A stretch of DNA of 64,000 nt from Mesocentrotus franciscanus (lineage: Eukaryota; Echinodermata; Echinoidea; Camarodonta; Strongylocentrotidae): the NCBI GenBank assembly GCA_037976565.1, contig CP137675.1:8379447-8443446 (forward strand), read 5' to 3'. Below, one piece after another: positions 38,201-49,308 of this stretch; position 1 is the stretch's first letter, and each line of letters starts with the position of its first letter. The notes under the pieces are model-generated. The model searched no databases. It was given only the letters and a program-made list of their open reading frames with translations, and had not been told where the DNA came from. Position numbers and translations under genes: made by a program.

Positions 38201-39994
38201 ATTGGTTTGTGACAGCTGTGTAAAGGCAATGTGTAAAAAGGAAATGTGTAAAAAGGTGTATGACAACTTGTAATATGAAGAAGAAAAGAATACTCACATT
38301 GACACAACTCTCTGTATTTTTGACAAATTTGACACTTTTCATGGTGAATACATTGTATATGCAAAAGCATTACAAAAAAAATAATAATAGTTATAATAAA
38401 AATAAAAACACCTATCTAGGACAGATATCTCTAATGAAGGAGCTAAAAAAAAAATTTTAAATACATACCGGTAACTTCTGGAAACATTAATTTGACAGAG
38501 GAGAAGAAATAATATGCTTATATCCAGCTACATTTGTAAAAGGAAACCAATGTTTATAATTCATGAAATAAACAGATGATCTTTATTTGACATCAGTAAA
38601 ATATAGGGACAATTAATCTTGTCATAATATAATAGGTCTGCCAAAATTATTATCTGATGTTTACACAAAGTTTCTGCAAGTTATCAATCATATAATGATT
38701 ACAAAACATAATTGCACTTTGAGAAAAAAATTTCTCTGAGTTTGTAAAATGTTTGAAACAAGACTTCCAAATCAAAGAGAACAATTCTTAACCCCTCCCA
38801 TACCATGAGCAGCAATTCTACCCCTACAAATGTCAATGGTGCTCTACATGTCTGGGCTAAGAATAGCTATGTCTTTCTTTCTGACGCATAAACAAGTACA
38901 TGCCGTGTGAAGTGTTATCCCATAAACAATACTTGATGTCAAATATACCAATCAAAGAATACGAATTGGAAGGTTTATTCCAAAAGTGGTTCATTTTTTT
39001 GCAAATTATGCAGACCAAGTTAGTATAAGTATGCAGGTTTAAGGTTTCCATCTTATTTTCCAAAGCTTTCCCTTTGTAAACCTCTTGCTATCACAACATG
39101 GGAATGCTATGCTAATATAGGCCTATTACAACCATTGGTACTGATAAAGTTTAGAGGTATTTGTGTATGGGACAGGAGTTGTGCCAATGTGAATTTGTTA
39201 TTCAGTGATACTTATAACATGGGTGTAGGTAAAAGAAATAGAGAGAGAGATATATATATATATACAGGTAAGAAAGAACTCAAGTGGTGCAATTCACTGT
39301 ACCTTCATAGGGGGTAAGTATGGATGGAAATAGGAAAGTTTCTCTGGCCCCAGCCAGGGAAGTGCACCATTCATACCTCTGGGCAGGCGGGCAAACTTTC
39401 AAAAATGTCACGAAACGTTATAAAAGGAAGATCAAGTTGAATTCAGATGAATAAAACATTTGGAGTAGCTTCATGGTTAAAGTGTGCATTGTGCATTCAG
39501 CTAAGACTGACAGTCAAGCATTTTGAGAGTAATTTGCATCCAAAAGTTGGGATTTAAATTTAATAAAAATCTGAATACTCCGTTAACATGGAGCAGTACA
39601 CCATTTGTTCAAAATTAATAAAATTGGAGTGGAAAAGAGATAGTAATGAGATACAAGTGAATGAATGACAATGATTAAAATTGTAGAAGATCTCAGTTGT
39701 CGACATATATTACATGAAGAATTGGATGAAGTACATCTTAATTTATGTTATTTACTTTGTACAGAATTATTCTCTTCTTAAAGGGACTTGTTAAGATTGT
39801 TCGGATGAGAGAAAATGGTGCTAAGGTAGTGACTTCAATGCTAGATGTACAATTAAAGATAATCTGAAAGTTTTAGTGAAAACAGACCATTATTAATGAT
39901 AAAAATTGGGAAAAACTGATCTGATCGTTTCCTTAATTCTCCCAACTATATCATTATAATTTAATTTAATTTTAGGTGAATGTAAATGGTCACA

Positions 39995-40110
39995 AATAAT
40001 TATAGTGCAATATATAGCGCCTAACACTTACTTTATCAGAAGTCTCTAAGCGCTCTACAATAATGCAGCATAATTACCCTGGCTTTAGCAGTGCAGCTGT
40101 TACGCGCACA
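39995..40110 (-). mobile_element. SINE-like fragment, minus strand
   Basis: On the minus strand AAAGCCAGGGTAATTATGC, GTAGAGCGCTTAGAGAC and GGCGCTATATATTGC precede an ATTATT-like end. It shares its middle and tail layout with the copy at 33735 but is shorter and more diverged. Confidence 0.55.
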
Positions 40111-40837
40111 AAGCAATGAATTGGCTCTATATACCATTCCAAACATTTAAGTGTTGAAAGATTTTATAAGGCCTGTTTTATGTCTTATTTTCATGGAAAA
40201 ACGGTTGGGAAAATTCAAAAATTGGTTGGGAGAATTTACTGTTAGAGGGTGTCGCACAGTGATGCCTTCAAAGAAAACCACAAATATCTTTGTGGTTTGA
40301 GAATTTTTTCAGGAGTTGTTGCATGTTAGAGGGTTAGGACAGTAGAAGGAATATAATAAGTAACATTTCATACAAAAATTATGCAGTTTTTTCATCAACC
40401 TTCCACAATGTTACCGGTTCACTTTAAGAAATTTTGTGTAATTGTCTAAATATAATAACATAATTACTTTTTGCTTCTTAGAGAGTTTTTGGGGTACTAA
40501 ATCACAACATACATTCTTTTCTTTTGTAATTGTTCAGTGGTCGTAAAGAATGTTTTGTCCATGTACGCTTTAAAGTACTTACAAAGAATGATGTTGCTAC
40601 TTGTGTAACAGAACAAGATTAATATGAGAACATGTTTGGAAAAGGAATTGAAAATGAGCAATGATATACTACATGTAGATACATCTGTCCACAAAACATG
40701 CAAACATTCACTGCAGACGAAATGTCAACATTTAGTCATGCAGTATGGTGTGTTCAACTGTGTTCAACTTTTGCAACTGAATTGAGACTGGTAATTGTGA
40801 AGTGTTGGGTGTGAAGAGCGTTTCTCAGTGGTCATAG

Positions 40838-40989
40838 CCATCTATATACAGAGTTTGGCCAACTCGGTTCAAGTGTGGCACAATATGGCAAACATTGCTT
40901 CATGGGGCAAACACACAACAAAAGAATATATGCAAAGTTGTGACCAACTGAAACCAAGTTGGCCAAACTTTGTGCATACTGGTAGATGG
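40838..40989. mobile_element. Small inverted-repeat element, about 150 bp
   Basis: CCATCTATATACAGAGTTTG and GGCCAACTCGGTTCAAGT on the left. The right end inward reads CCATCTACCAGTATGCACAA and GTTTGGCCAACTTGGTTTCA. TCAGTGG and GTCATAG motifs recur on both outer sides. Confidence 0.65.
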
Positions 40990-42438
40990 TTCTGTCAGTG
41001 GTAATGTCATAGCTCCCTCTAGTGACAAAAACCTCACACTAATTGTCAATATGTTTGAGGATACCATACTGCCAGTGACTTCAGCTTCATTTGGTAATTT
41101 GGAAACATATTTCTTTCCATAAATATTTTAAATAATTGGACGAAAAGTTATGAATGAAATCAAATGATATAATGTAATTCCACAAATCAATTATCTCTAA
41201 CAGTAATATATCAATATGGAAATATATCATATGCTTAAATTTTACTTGTTACATTATGAAATATCTTGTCCCATTCATGCTTCACGTGATATTCCTGACA
41301 TACTGGATGTATTGATGGTTTAGTGTATACATGTACATGCATCTTTCTTTGTGTGAATATTTTTACAGTTGCATTATTGTTATGAGGGAATGGGTTAGGG
41401 ATCTGTGGAATAGGGGAAAGGATAGGGAATTCACTAGAGGCAGGGTCCAGATAGTGTGACTATTGAAATGCAAGATGCAGTGCTATTCAGAGGGGCTACT
41501 CACACAAGCACTGCAACAATAGCATTTGTTTAATCGGCATTAAGACAAATACTGTTATTTCACAGTTAATCGGTTGTTACAAATTCATTCCTAAAATGCA
41601 GATTAAGGTAATGTGCAATACTATTTGACATGTCCAGTTTGTTGGATATTCCCACAATTCTTCATTCAATCAGTCAAGACATTTTGTGAAATTTCATATA
41701 ATTAGGCCAAGAATTTTATAATTTTAAGTCGGGCAAAATTATGGGTGACTTTTCACTGATGTGCAACCGAGAAGTGACATAGGTGATTTTTTCAGTGATC
41801 CAAAATTCTTTTCGGTCCAGGTCCCTAAAATGTATAAATAGGTGATGTAAAATAGGTTTGAAGTTCAAGAAATGCCACTAATGACATTTAAGTGGCCAAA
41901 ATCTGACCAAAACAATAATGATTTCTCTCACACGCAAACAAAATTCATGCAAATTATTTTCTTCTTTCCTTCCTCGAATTTTAACATTTTTCAGGAACAT
42001 ATGTAGTACAAACCTATCAAAACACACTATACAGTCTTTACATGTAACTTATATATCATGGAAAATGATCTTAAATTTGAATCGACAAGGGAATAGCATG
42101 TAAAACTGACATTATTTTGTCTGTTCATGTCAGAATCTCTTGTTTCTTTTGTTGATGAACACTAGAACAGCAATGATAAAATTATATTCAATTTATGTTA
42201 TTTTCTTTGAGAAAGAGATATTCAAAATCGGCGGAACTCAAAATCGAGCGCACAAATACATGCATGTCATATAGAAAATTCAGAGGGTTATCAAAGCAAA
42301 CTGAATTACAAAATGTATCATTGAATGCTCAAATAGGGTGCTTTTCAGACACAATATACAGTAAAGTTCATATTTTTCATGTTAATAATGGAAGCATTGT
42401 GGGAGTAATATCAGAATGATTGAGAATCAGTTTCTTAC

Positions 42439-42478
42439 CTTCTCTTATTTTGCCCGTCGTGGGAGGCAAATCAGGAGC
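42439..42478 (-). CDS. Small third coding exon (40 bases) of the same gene
   Basis: A long pyrimidine tract (TTTTTCCTTTCCTTCTTAAAG) precedes 42478, and a donor with strong consensus (GAAG|GTAAGA) follows 42439. Because the preceding exon ends in phase 0, the exon reads APDLPPTTGKIRE plus one unpaired base. The proline-rich start fits the proline-containing end of the preceding exon. The intron upstream is about 3.0 kb and holds two MITEs. The exon is short, so the call rests on splice-site quality, strand and frame rather than on homology. Confidence 0.68.
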
Positions 42479-42953
42479 CTTTAAGAAGGAAAGGAAAAAT
42501 AATAAAGATAGGCATTAGAGTAGAGATTTTAAATATCCTGATGACACCTACAATTCCACCATTTCTGCTCATACGCCAACTCGAGATAATCTGAGGATGG
42601 CGTGTTGGGAAATGACTTGCAATTTCTATCAACCTGACAATCCGAAATTAAAAAGATGCCTACAGTTCAGTTTCATAATGGTCGACTGATCATATACTTA
42701 ATCATAAGTACTGTACATACAGCAGGACAAGGTATATGAAATGGTGCTTATGTATTAGAGGAGAAATCAGAGATATCAAATGTCTGGATATGATGGAAAG
42801 ACATCAGCATTAATTTGTTTTATATTCCACATACTAAGAATCTTGCTCTACGATTGGTCAAAAGTAAATCATGTGATGAAAGATAGTTCGCCCATCATTG
42901 ATGGGAGAAGAAAAGTTTGTTACACTGTGTAGATAGTACTACTATCTTCAGTG

Positions 42954-43008
42954 AAAGTGCGTTGCACTGTGTAGATAGTAGTACTATCTACACAGTGCAA
43001 CGCACTTT
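42954..43008. repeat. Perfect 55-bp palindrome (27-base arms, one-base centre)
   Basis: The left arm starts AAAGTGCGTTGCACTGTG and the right arm is its exact reverse complement, centred on G at 42981. A third, partial and imperfect copy of the arm (ACACTGTGTAGATAGTACTA) lies just upstream at 42922-42945. It sits in the intron between the exons at 45.5 and 42.4 kb. Confidence 0.95.
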
Positions 43009-43099
43009 AGTTGTTTACGTTGCGTATACGTACGTACGTACGTACTGCATGCACTGTAGGTATCGTACACCGTTTTTGCTAGCTGTTAATTGATGACTT

Positions 43100-43324
43100 G
43101 TTGCTCTAAAATGACGGAAGACGTGGAATGTTTCCGATGTGGAATATAAAGCAAATAATCGACTTTTGGTTTCAGGCGATGGCAAACTATCACTTCTTGG
43201 CGATCTGAATGTATACGCTATCTTTCCTCAGCTTCGCTTCAGAAAGATAGCTACATCCAGATTGCCTCGGAAGTGATAGTTTGTCCCATCACCAACGGTA
43301 ATTATTTGCTTACTATAGAGCAAC
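43100..43324. mobile_element. Inverted-repeat element with GTTGCTCTA ends
   Basis: GTTGCTCTA at 43100 and TAGAGCAAC at 43316 bound two longer arms. AAGCAAATAATCGAC, GGCAAACTATCACTTC and GCTATCTTTC on the left are matched on the right by GAAAGATAGC, GAAGTGATAGTTTGTC and AATTATTTGCTT. There is no coding capacity. A (GTAC)n run lies just outside at about 43029-43045. Confidence 0.8.
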
Positions 43325-43339
43325 ATGTTTCCACTCTTT

Positions 43340-43625
43340 TATATAAAAAAATATATAAAAAGCTAGGTAGTTTTGGACACCTCACAGCCGATGCAGGGCC
43401 ACCCCCCCCCCCCACCCCCAACCTCCACTTACGTCAGGAGAAATCATAATGCATTGTATCAAATGAATATTCAATGATGGACAGATGCCACTATTCATTT
43501 CTTTCATGGAGGACAATTTTCCAAGAATCTTTAGAAAAGGAAACAGGTTGTTTTGGGCACATCACAGCTGGTGTGGGGATGATTCCCAGCCCCCCCCCCA
43601 CCCCCTCCCCTCTCCACCATGGACG
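43340..43625. repeat. Diverged duplication containing two poly-C tracts
   Basis: AGGTAGTTTTGGACACCTCA with a 13-base C run (43402-43414), and AGGTTGTTTTGGGCACATCA with a 9-base C run (43590-43598), lie about 185 bases apart in the same orientation. They appear to be two copies of one old repeat. Confidence 0.55.
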
Positions 43626-44567
43626 TTGAGACAAATGATTAATATCTTTTTTTTGTTCCATGCTTTAGTGAATAGAGAAACAAAATACCCTTGAAATTAT
43701 ATTACTGCCTAATCAATTATTCATATCAGATGAAAAGATGGCAATCCAGCTTTGTGTGTGATTCAATACACAGGCGAGGAAATTTAATCTTTTTATCTCT
43801 TTGTCACATTAAAAAATATAGTGATAGCTTTCATATTTCGCAGGCTCAAGGTCAGAATTCCATGAATTTTATATTAAGAGCTCCCCAATCGTGAAAGCCA
43901 AATACATGTAAGTCACAAAAGGTGGCAATAACATAAATTTGTAAAAACTCATCGTAGAAATAAAAAGCTCAGTGAGATAAATAAAGTCTCAACAAATGGT
44001 GGCTTATGGGTTGTTCACACATGACAAGGAAAACGGCAGTGCTTGTTTTTTTTTCGCTTTTGGGTGTTTTTTTTTCTTCATGTAAATGAAAGGCAAGCAG
44101 GATAAAATAAAAAAAAGAGTAGCTGCGTACAACAAAGGTCCTGAGTGTACCCAATATCTGAGAGTTATTAAGCACATTTCTTCCAAACTGTAAAACATTA
44201 GAACACCTTTCATGACATTAAGTTCCCAATTTCAAATGCAGTAAAATATGTCATATGTAATCAGAGCAATAAGAGAACAATAAAATAAGATGTAAACACC
44301 CCTCAAATGACTGTAAAACAGAAACTTAACATGCATGAGCCTTGAAAGATTCATGCCTTCAAGAGATTTGAATTCTTGCAATTCGCAGAAGATTCTTGCC
44401 GCATAAATGGCTGTTTCTAAAAAAAATTGTGAGGTTTGTATCACGTAAGTTTCTGGTTTTACAGAAGTGACCAAATGGAAAGCATATTAATCACACTGCA
44501 CTGGTGATGAACAATGAATCAGAGGATATGAATATGAAGACCACTGTAGTATATTCTTGTTAAAACT

Positions 44568-44710
44568 GGGCCCTGTAGTATAAAGAGTTGAGAGTGATTG
44601 AAATCAATCGCAACTTAAAATTGATTGCAACTATGTACTTAAGAGATAAGTAGGAGTTGAGATTAATTTCAAGTTGATTGATTTGAATCAATCTTTATAA
44701 TACAGGGCCC
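44568..44710. mobile_element. Small MITE, GGGCCCTGTA ends
   Basis: The left end GGGCCCTGTAGTATAAAGAG, right end inward GGGCCCTGTATTATAAAGAT. The interior is rich in ATTGATT/AATCAAT pairs that also fold back. Its end resembles the GGGCCC end of the element at 16742, but the rest does not. Confidence 0.8.
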
Positions 44711-44769
44711 TAGACTTCATTTGGGTACGATCTGAATATGAAGACCCATGTCTCATTTTCATGTGACAC

Positions 44770-45050
44770 CTGGGGGGTGTTTCACAAAGACTAAGATTGA
44801 CTTTAAGTAGGACTTAACTATGGCAGGCCGTTCATGCCACTGTTAGTTCTCACCAATATGATCTTTAGATATTTTTTCCTTCAATAATGAATTATCAAAA
44901 AATGTAAATTATGTAGATTTGTGACCATGATTTGTACGTCCCTTGAGAGACCAATGCCAGTAAATGGTGAGAGATAACATTTGCATGAACGGCCTGCCAT
45001 AGTTAAGTCCAACTTAAAGTCTATCTTAGTCTTTGTGAAACACCCCCCAG
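44770..45050. mobile_element. CTGGGGGG MITE, copy 1
   Basis: The ends CTGGGGGGTGTTTCACAAAG are inverted and nearly identical for over 70 bases, including GACTTTAAGT, TAAGTCC and GGCAGGCCGTTCATGC. A related copy lies at 60879-61180. Confidence 0.9.
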
Positions 45051-45120
45051 GACTTTGTTTGGGTATGACTGGTGGTATGACACATGCTCTTCCAACAACT
45101 GCCCTGCAATAATTTCCTAC

Positions 45121-45250
45121 ACTAACCGAAATCCTAAATTCAATCCTGAACCTAACACTATACTAAACCCTAACCCTAATCTAAAACCCAATTGCAACCG
45201 TAACCCTGACCATATAGTTCTGACACACTAAAATCAGGAGCAACTGTCGC
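45121..45250. repeat. Dispersed CCTAA-containing repeat, copy 1
   Basis: AACCCTAACCCTAATC and ATCTAAAACCCAATTGCAAC, then TTCTGACACACTAAAATC. It is paralleled at 58500-58620 by ATCTAAAACCCAAGTGCAAC and CTTTGATACAAAAAGCCGG. The CCTAA runs look telomere-like but are short and imperfect. Confidence 0.6.
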
Positions 45251-45460
45251 CAAACCATATATCGGATCACCATTACACTACAGAATACCATATCATAACC
45301 CGAAACTTTCATGAATTTCGCTAGAGGTCAGGATTTGCTAAAGTTTTATAGAACAAAATCAATGAAATCACAATAATGAAATTTTCCATTTTGCAAAAGT
45401 TGCTCGCCACAAAACTGGCTTTCTGGTTACACAGTACGATATTTGCTTGTGGTCACTCAC

Positions 45461-45659
45461 CCGCATGGTCTCTGGCTCCTTGGGTTGCGGCCTGTTTGTG
45501 TTGTCTGGCGCCCCCATCTTCTGTTCTGGCTCCGACATGAGTCCTTTGTCTTCGTCTTCTCCTTCCTCTTCGTCCTCGTTCCTTACGTAGCACTGTGGGT
45601 CTCGACGCTTCATGTACTCCTGGCGCTGCTGGACATGGCTGCGTCGCATCTCCTCATTC
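45461..45659 (-). CDS. Second coding exon of the same gene (charged helix, then acidic run)
   Basis: This 199-base exon runs from an acceptor (ATCATAG|GAATG) to a donor with perfect core (CGG|GTGAGT). The upstream exon leaves two bases of a codon (CG); the first G here completes Arg, and the frame then continues without a stop for 66 codons and ends in phase 0. The translation is RNEEMRRSHVQQRQEYMKRR, followed by an acidic run rich in EDEEEGEDED and a proline-containing tail. The basic helix continues the one that closes the preceding exon. The intron between the two is 487 bases. No domain was recognised. The opposite-strand frames here are shadows. Confidence 0.85.
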
Positions 45660-46146
45660 CTATGATCCAATACGGGGCAATCAAGCAAAACATACCCAAT
45701 TAATACTTGCACTTCAGAATTTCCTGTAAATTGTCTTTAGCACGAGTAACAACAAAAAGTGAAATTTAATGTTCACAGAACCTCACAAATTTACACTTAC
45801 GTATTGAACAGAATACATATAGTAACAGAAAAACAAGCTAAGAAACTTGAGGATATCTAACCTAATAAGAATACAGATACATGTACAATTACTTTATTCC
45901 ATATCTCAGTATCAGTTCTTGTTATTTGGTTTACATTTCAGTAGACCAATTATATCAGATTTAGTATATCTTACACGATCACCTGGAACGGACAGTTATC
46001 AATGAAGTATAATAGGAAATGATGCATATTATATGCAGCATTAATGTAGGTTTCTCTGATAAATGGCATTCCTATAGAACTGTTGTAATTGGTTACTGCT
46101 TCATCAACAACACAGATAGATATAATTTCAAGACTTCAAATCTTAC

Positions 46147-49100
46147 CGTCTTCTCCTGTCTTCCAGGACTCTTGATTTCTTCTGATCCTCTTCATGTCTC
46201 CTAGCAGCATCAGGTTGCCTAATCCACACTGGTATCTCCTCAGGAGTGTAGAATGATGGCGCTTTCATCAACTTTGATTTGCTGCTATTGAGGGCGCTGT
46301 GTAGCTCTTTCATGGCAGCATCAACATCTACTTGTTCCGTGGGAGTAGCATCAGGCTGCTGGCTATACTGCTGAGGTGACACTGGAGAAGTCTTCTGGTA
46401 GTAGTCCTCAAGAGGTCTCTTCCTGTACATCGGTGAGGAATAATCTTGCTCGAAGGAATGACTGGGTGTGATGGTAGTGTTGGGTCTTTGTTGGTACACA
46501 GGCTCACTTCCATCCTCTTCTGCATCTGAGAACTGGTCTGCCTCTGGATGTAACTGTTGGGGTTGGGCAGCACTCAAGTTGAGGGTACTCTCACCAATAC
46601 CAGCATGCCCCGCCAAACGGAAACCTACAGCGTCATATTCCATGGGGCTGAGTTTTGGAAAGGGTGGTTGGCCTTCGTGAGGAGTGGAAGATGTACTGGA
46701 GGTGTCTGATGTTACAGACTGGGATTCCTGAGGCATCTCTTGTGGCTCTTCCTGAGGCTTCTTGTAGGAATTCCTCAGGCTTGCCAACTCCCTCTCAGCA
46801 AGCTGGGAGAGGAGACTGCTATTCATGCCTGGTCCTCTTGGCCCAATTCCCCCCAGGAGGTTTCCTCCTTGGGACACTAGCTCTTCTTTGTTATTGGTCT
46901 TCTGATTCACTTCTGCTTCATTCTCCTCATCTTCACTGGAGCTACGATTTGCAAGTTCATAGCTGTTCCTTCTTCCTCTACATACCCCCAATTCATCTAC
47001 ATCATCCGAGGGGCTCTTTCCTTGTCTGTTCTTAATCTTGATTGGACTTGGTTTGGCATCTTTCTCATCTAAGTAGGCTCCACACTCTGCGATATCGTCA
47101 AACACAACTTCTCCCGATGTAGCATCTGATTTCTCTTCAATTTCATAGGAGTACCTCTTACTAGGGTCATGTTGTCTTGAGTTTGGTCTAGACCTCCTTA
47201 CCACTGGATCAAGGTCGAGATGGTTAGCATTTGAGTTATTCCTGGGTTGTTCTCTTTGGCCGGGTCTGGCAGATCTCATCTTTTCAGGAGAAGAACTGGG
47301 ACTTCTGGACATTTCCCTGCTTGGAAGAGATTCTTGACTGTACTTCATTCTGTGTGTTGGGCTGGTCTGATTTGGAGGTCCAGATGAGCTTAATGATGAG
47401 ACAGAGGCATATTCTGCATTATGTCTGTTGGACAACGAGCCATCTCTTGGACTCTCCATTCCTCCGCTCGATCTCTTTGGATTAATATTATGAGTTCTGT
47501 TCATTTCTGGCTGTATCGAAGTGGAAGCTAGATTCTTTTCAATTTCATACATTTCTCTTAATTCTTCCCTTAGTCGTGATTTAAGTACTGATACTGGTTG
47601 GGCTCCTCCTGGGAGAGGCATACTCCTCTGCCTCTCACCACCGGCCAACCTTCTGGAACCCTCTGTCTTTATTCTGCTCTCCTGCATGCCTCCTCCTTCC
47701 ATGGGTGCTTTTGCCATTGGTCTAGAGCTTCTCTGAGATGTGAATTCACCTTTGCCTGTATTATCTCTTTCATTTTCAATTTCTTGCCTGCCCGGTGATG
47801 GGGTCTTATGATGAGGCACTGGAGCAATGTCCCTTGGACTTTGATGGACTACCTTACTGCTAGACATTGCTGCAGGGTCCCTCTGAACGCTTTGTGCGGC
47901 CCCTGGAGCAGGTCTACGTGGGACTTTATTGCGAGATTCCTTGGTGTCTCTGACAGGACTACTAGCTGGCTGTGGACTTCTTCTAGGCTGTGCCTGTCCC
48001 TGTATCATTTTCTCAAGGCCAGTCTCAATCCTTTCCTGACTACTTGGTTCTGCCCTCAAAGCATCTCTAGACTCCCGTAGATCATCTAACCTAAATGGAT
48101 GAGGTTTTGCCTCATCCCTTTGGTTCCTCAATCTGTCATGTAAAGTATCCAGTGACATTATCTCAGATTTCTTATCACCTGAACTTGTGTTCCTATATTC
48201 AAAGTCTTCCTGCTGGATAAGCAGTTGGTCTTCTTGATCTGCCTCTGCAGAATCACTGGCTGCATATCTTGAGTTTTCTTCAGGAGCAAGAGTATCCCTG
48301 TCAACAATAACATAATCACCTGTCATTTGGGAATGTTCACCAATTCTCAAATTTTCAGAATCACTGTACTGATCAACATGTTCCTTATTTTCTTCCTCTT
48401 CTTCATACTTCCCATCTTCTCTTGATTCCTCATTGGACTTATCACCTGAAGCAGGAATATGATCTGGCAAGTCGGACTCGGTGTACTCTTGAAAAGCTGC
48501 ACCCTTTTCCCTAAATTCTTGATCAGTTTCATAGTCCTGTTCACTCCCATTGTAAGCAGGATTATCTTCCACATATTGGCGTTTTTCCGAATAGGACTGT
48601 CTTTCCATGTAGCCCCCATCCATATAACCATACCTGATGTCCACCTCCTCAAACCTATCTTCACCTTCTGCATGATCTTCTTCTGCCTCGTACCCCTGCA
48701 TGCCACCTTCACCATCCATCATGCCATTATCGTCCACCACACCGCTGTCTTCATACTGATCATCGCGGTCATACACTACACCCCTGTTCTCCTGGGTCAC
48801 ATCATCAAGGTAATCTTTGTCCTTATCGCTTTCAGTCAGGTCATCCCTGATCTGTCCCTGTCCGCTGTCCTCAGTCCCTTCCCTTGTGCCATCGTCTCCT
48901 TCAGAGTACTGATATGTTGATCCATACCCCATCCCCTGCATACCGGTGTCACCTTGATCAATAAAGAAGGTATCCCCATACTCATCCTGCCCATCCTCCT
49001 CAGGTGACAGCAGTTGCTTCGTGTCCATCCTAGCTTCATCCACATTCTCATGGTGGCCATTCCATTCATCCTCTGTCCTCTCCTCCTGGACCTCCTCTTC

Positions 49101-49292
49101 AGCTGTATCTGACTCTGGAAGCTCTCCGTTGGTGCCATCATGCTGCTCTTCCATCTCTCTCCCGGATGACAGGTGGCCGTTGCGATGGATGTATGGAGTT
49201 GGATCTGATAAGGAATAGCTCTTTGGATTCAGCATGTCACTCTCCGCATCCTCCATAGCGTCGTCAAATTGAGACTGCTCCCTCCGCGCCAT
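46147..49292 (-). CDS. Large first coding exon of an unrecognised acidic, Ser/Arg-rich protein
   Basis: One open frame of 1,049 codons runs from ATG at 49292 to a 5' splice site whose exon ends at 46147 (ACG|GTAAGA). The exon itself starts at 49308, just after a strong pyrimidine tract ending CTACAG. The ATG is therefore 16 bases into the exon, with A at -3 and G at +4, a good initiation context. Residues about 20-350 are rich in Asp and Glu with tyrosines. Residues about 370-700 are rich in Ser, Pro and Arg, with many SP sites. A charged helix (RLREELREMYEIEKN) lies near residue 575. A better-ordered stretch (GFRLAGHAGIGESTLNLS) lies near residue 890, and the last 40 residues are basic and helical. 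I see no signal peptide, membrane segment or enzymatic motif. Such composition suggests a mostly disordered cytoskeletal, scaffold or nuclear protein, but that is inference. The exon is clearly GC-richer than its surroundings. The family is not recognised. Confidence 0.92.
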
Positions 49293-49308
49293 CGTGGAGA
49301 CAGCACAC
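49293..49308 (-). other. 5' untranslated bases and 3' splice site before the start codon
   Basis: The minus strand reads a pyrimidine tract (TTTTTTCTTCTTCTTTG), then TCTACAG, then 16 bases ending CCACG before ATG. This is a textbook acceptor, so the leader of the mRNA comes from at least one exon at a higher coordinate. The 16 bases contain no in-frame stop, so an upstream in-frame start cannot be excluded. Confidence 0.8.

Larger units (their letters stand above)
35208..42438 (-). other. Intron(s) between the 42.4-kb and 35.1-kb exons
   Basis: The interval should hold at least one small unseen exon, because phases of the flanking exons do not fit directly. Candidates by phase alone are 38298-38334 and an 8-base one at 36145-36152. 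Otherwise it is AT-rich, with a SINE fragment at 40 kb and a MITE at 40.8 kb. Confidence 0.4.

Noticed and set aside
38298..38334. 37-base exon candidate
   Set aside because: Phase and donor fit, but the acceptor (GAAAAG without a good pyrimidine tract) is weak; kept only as a possibility.
45121..45220. Telomere or interstitial telomeric array
   Set aside because: CCTAA units are few and imperfect, and a second copy with the same flanks shows a dispersed repeat.
45443..49218. Many plus-strand frames opposite the large exon
   Set aside because: Shadows of the minus-strand coding sequence, which alone has coherent splice sites and phase.
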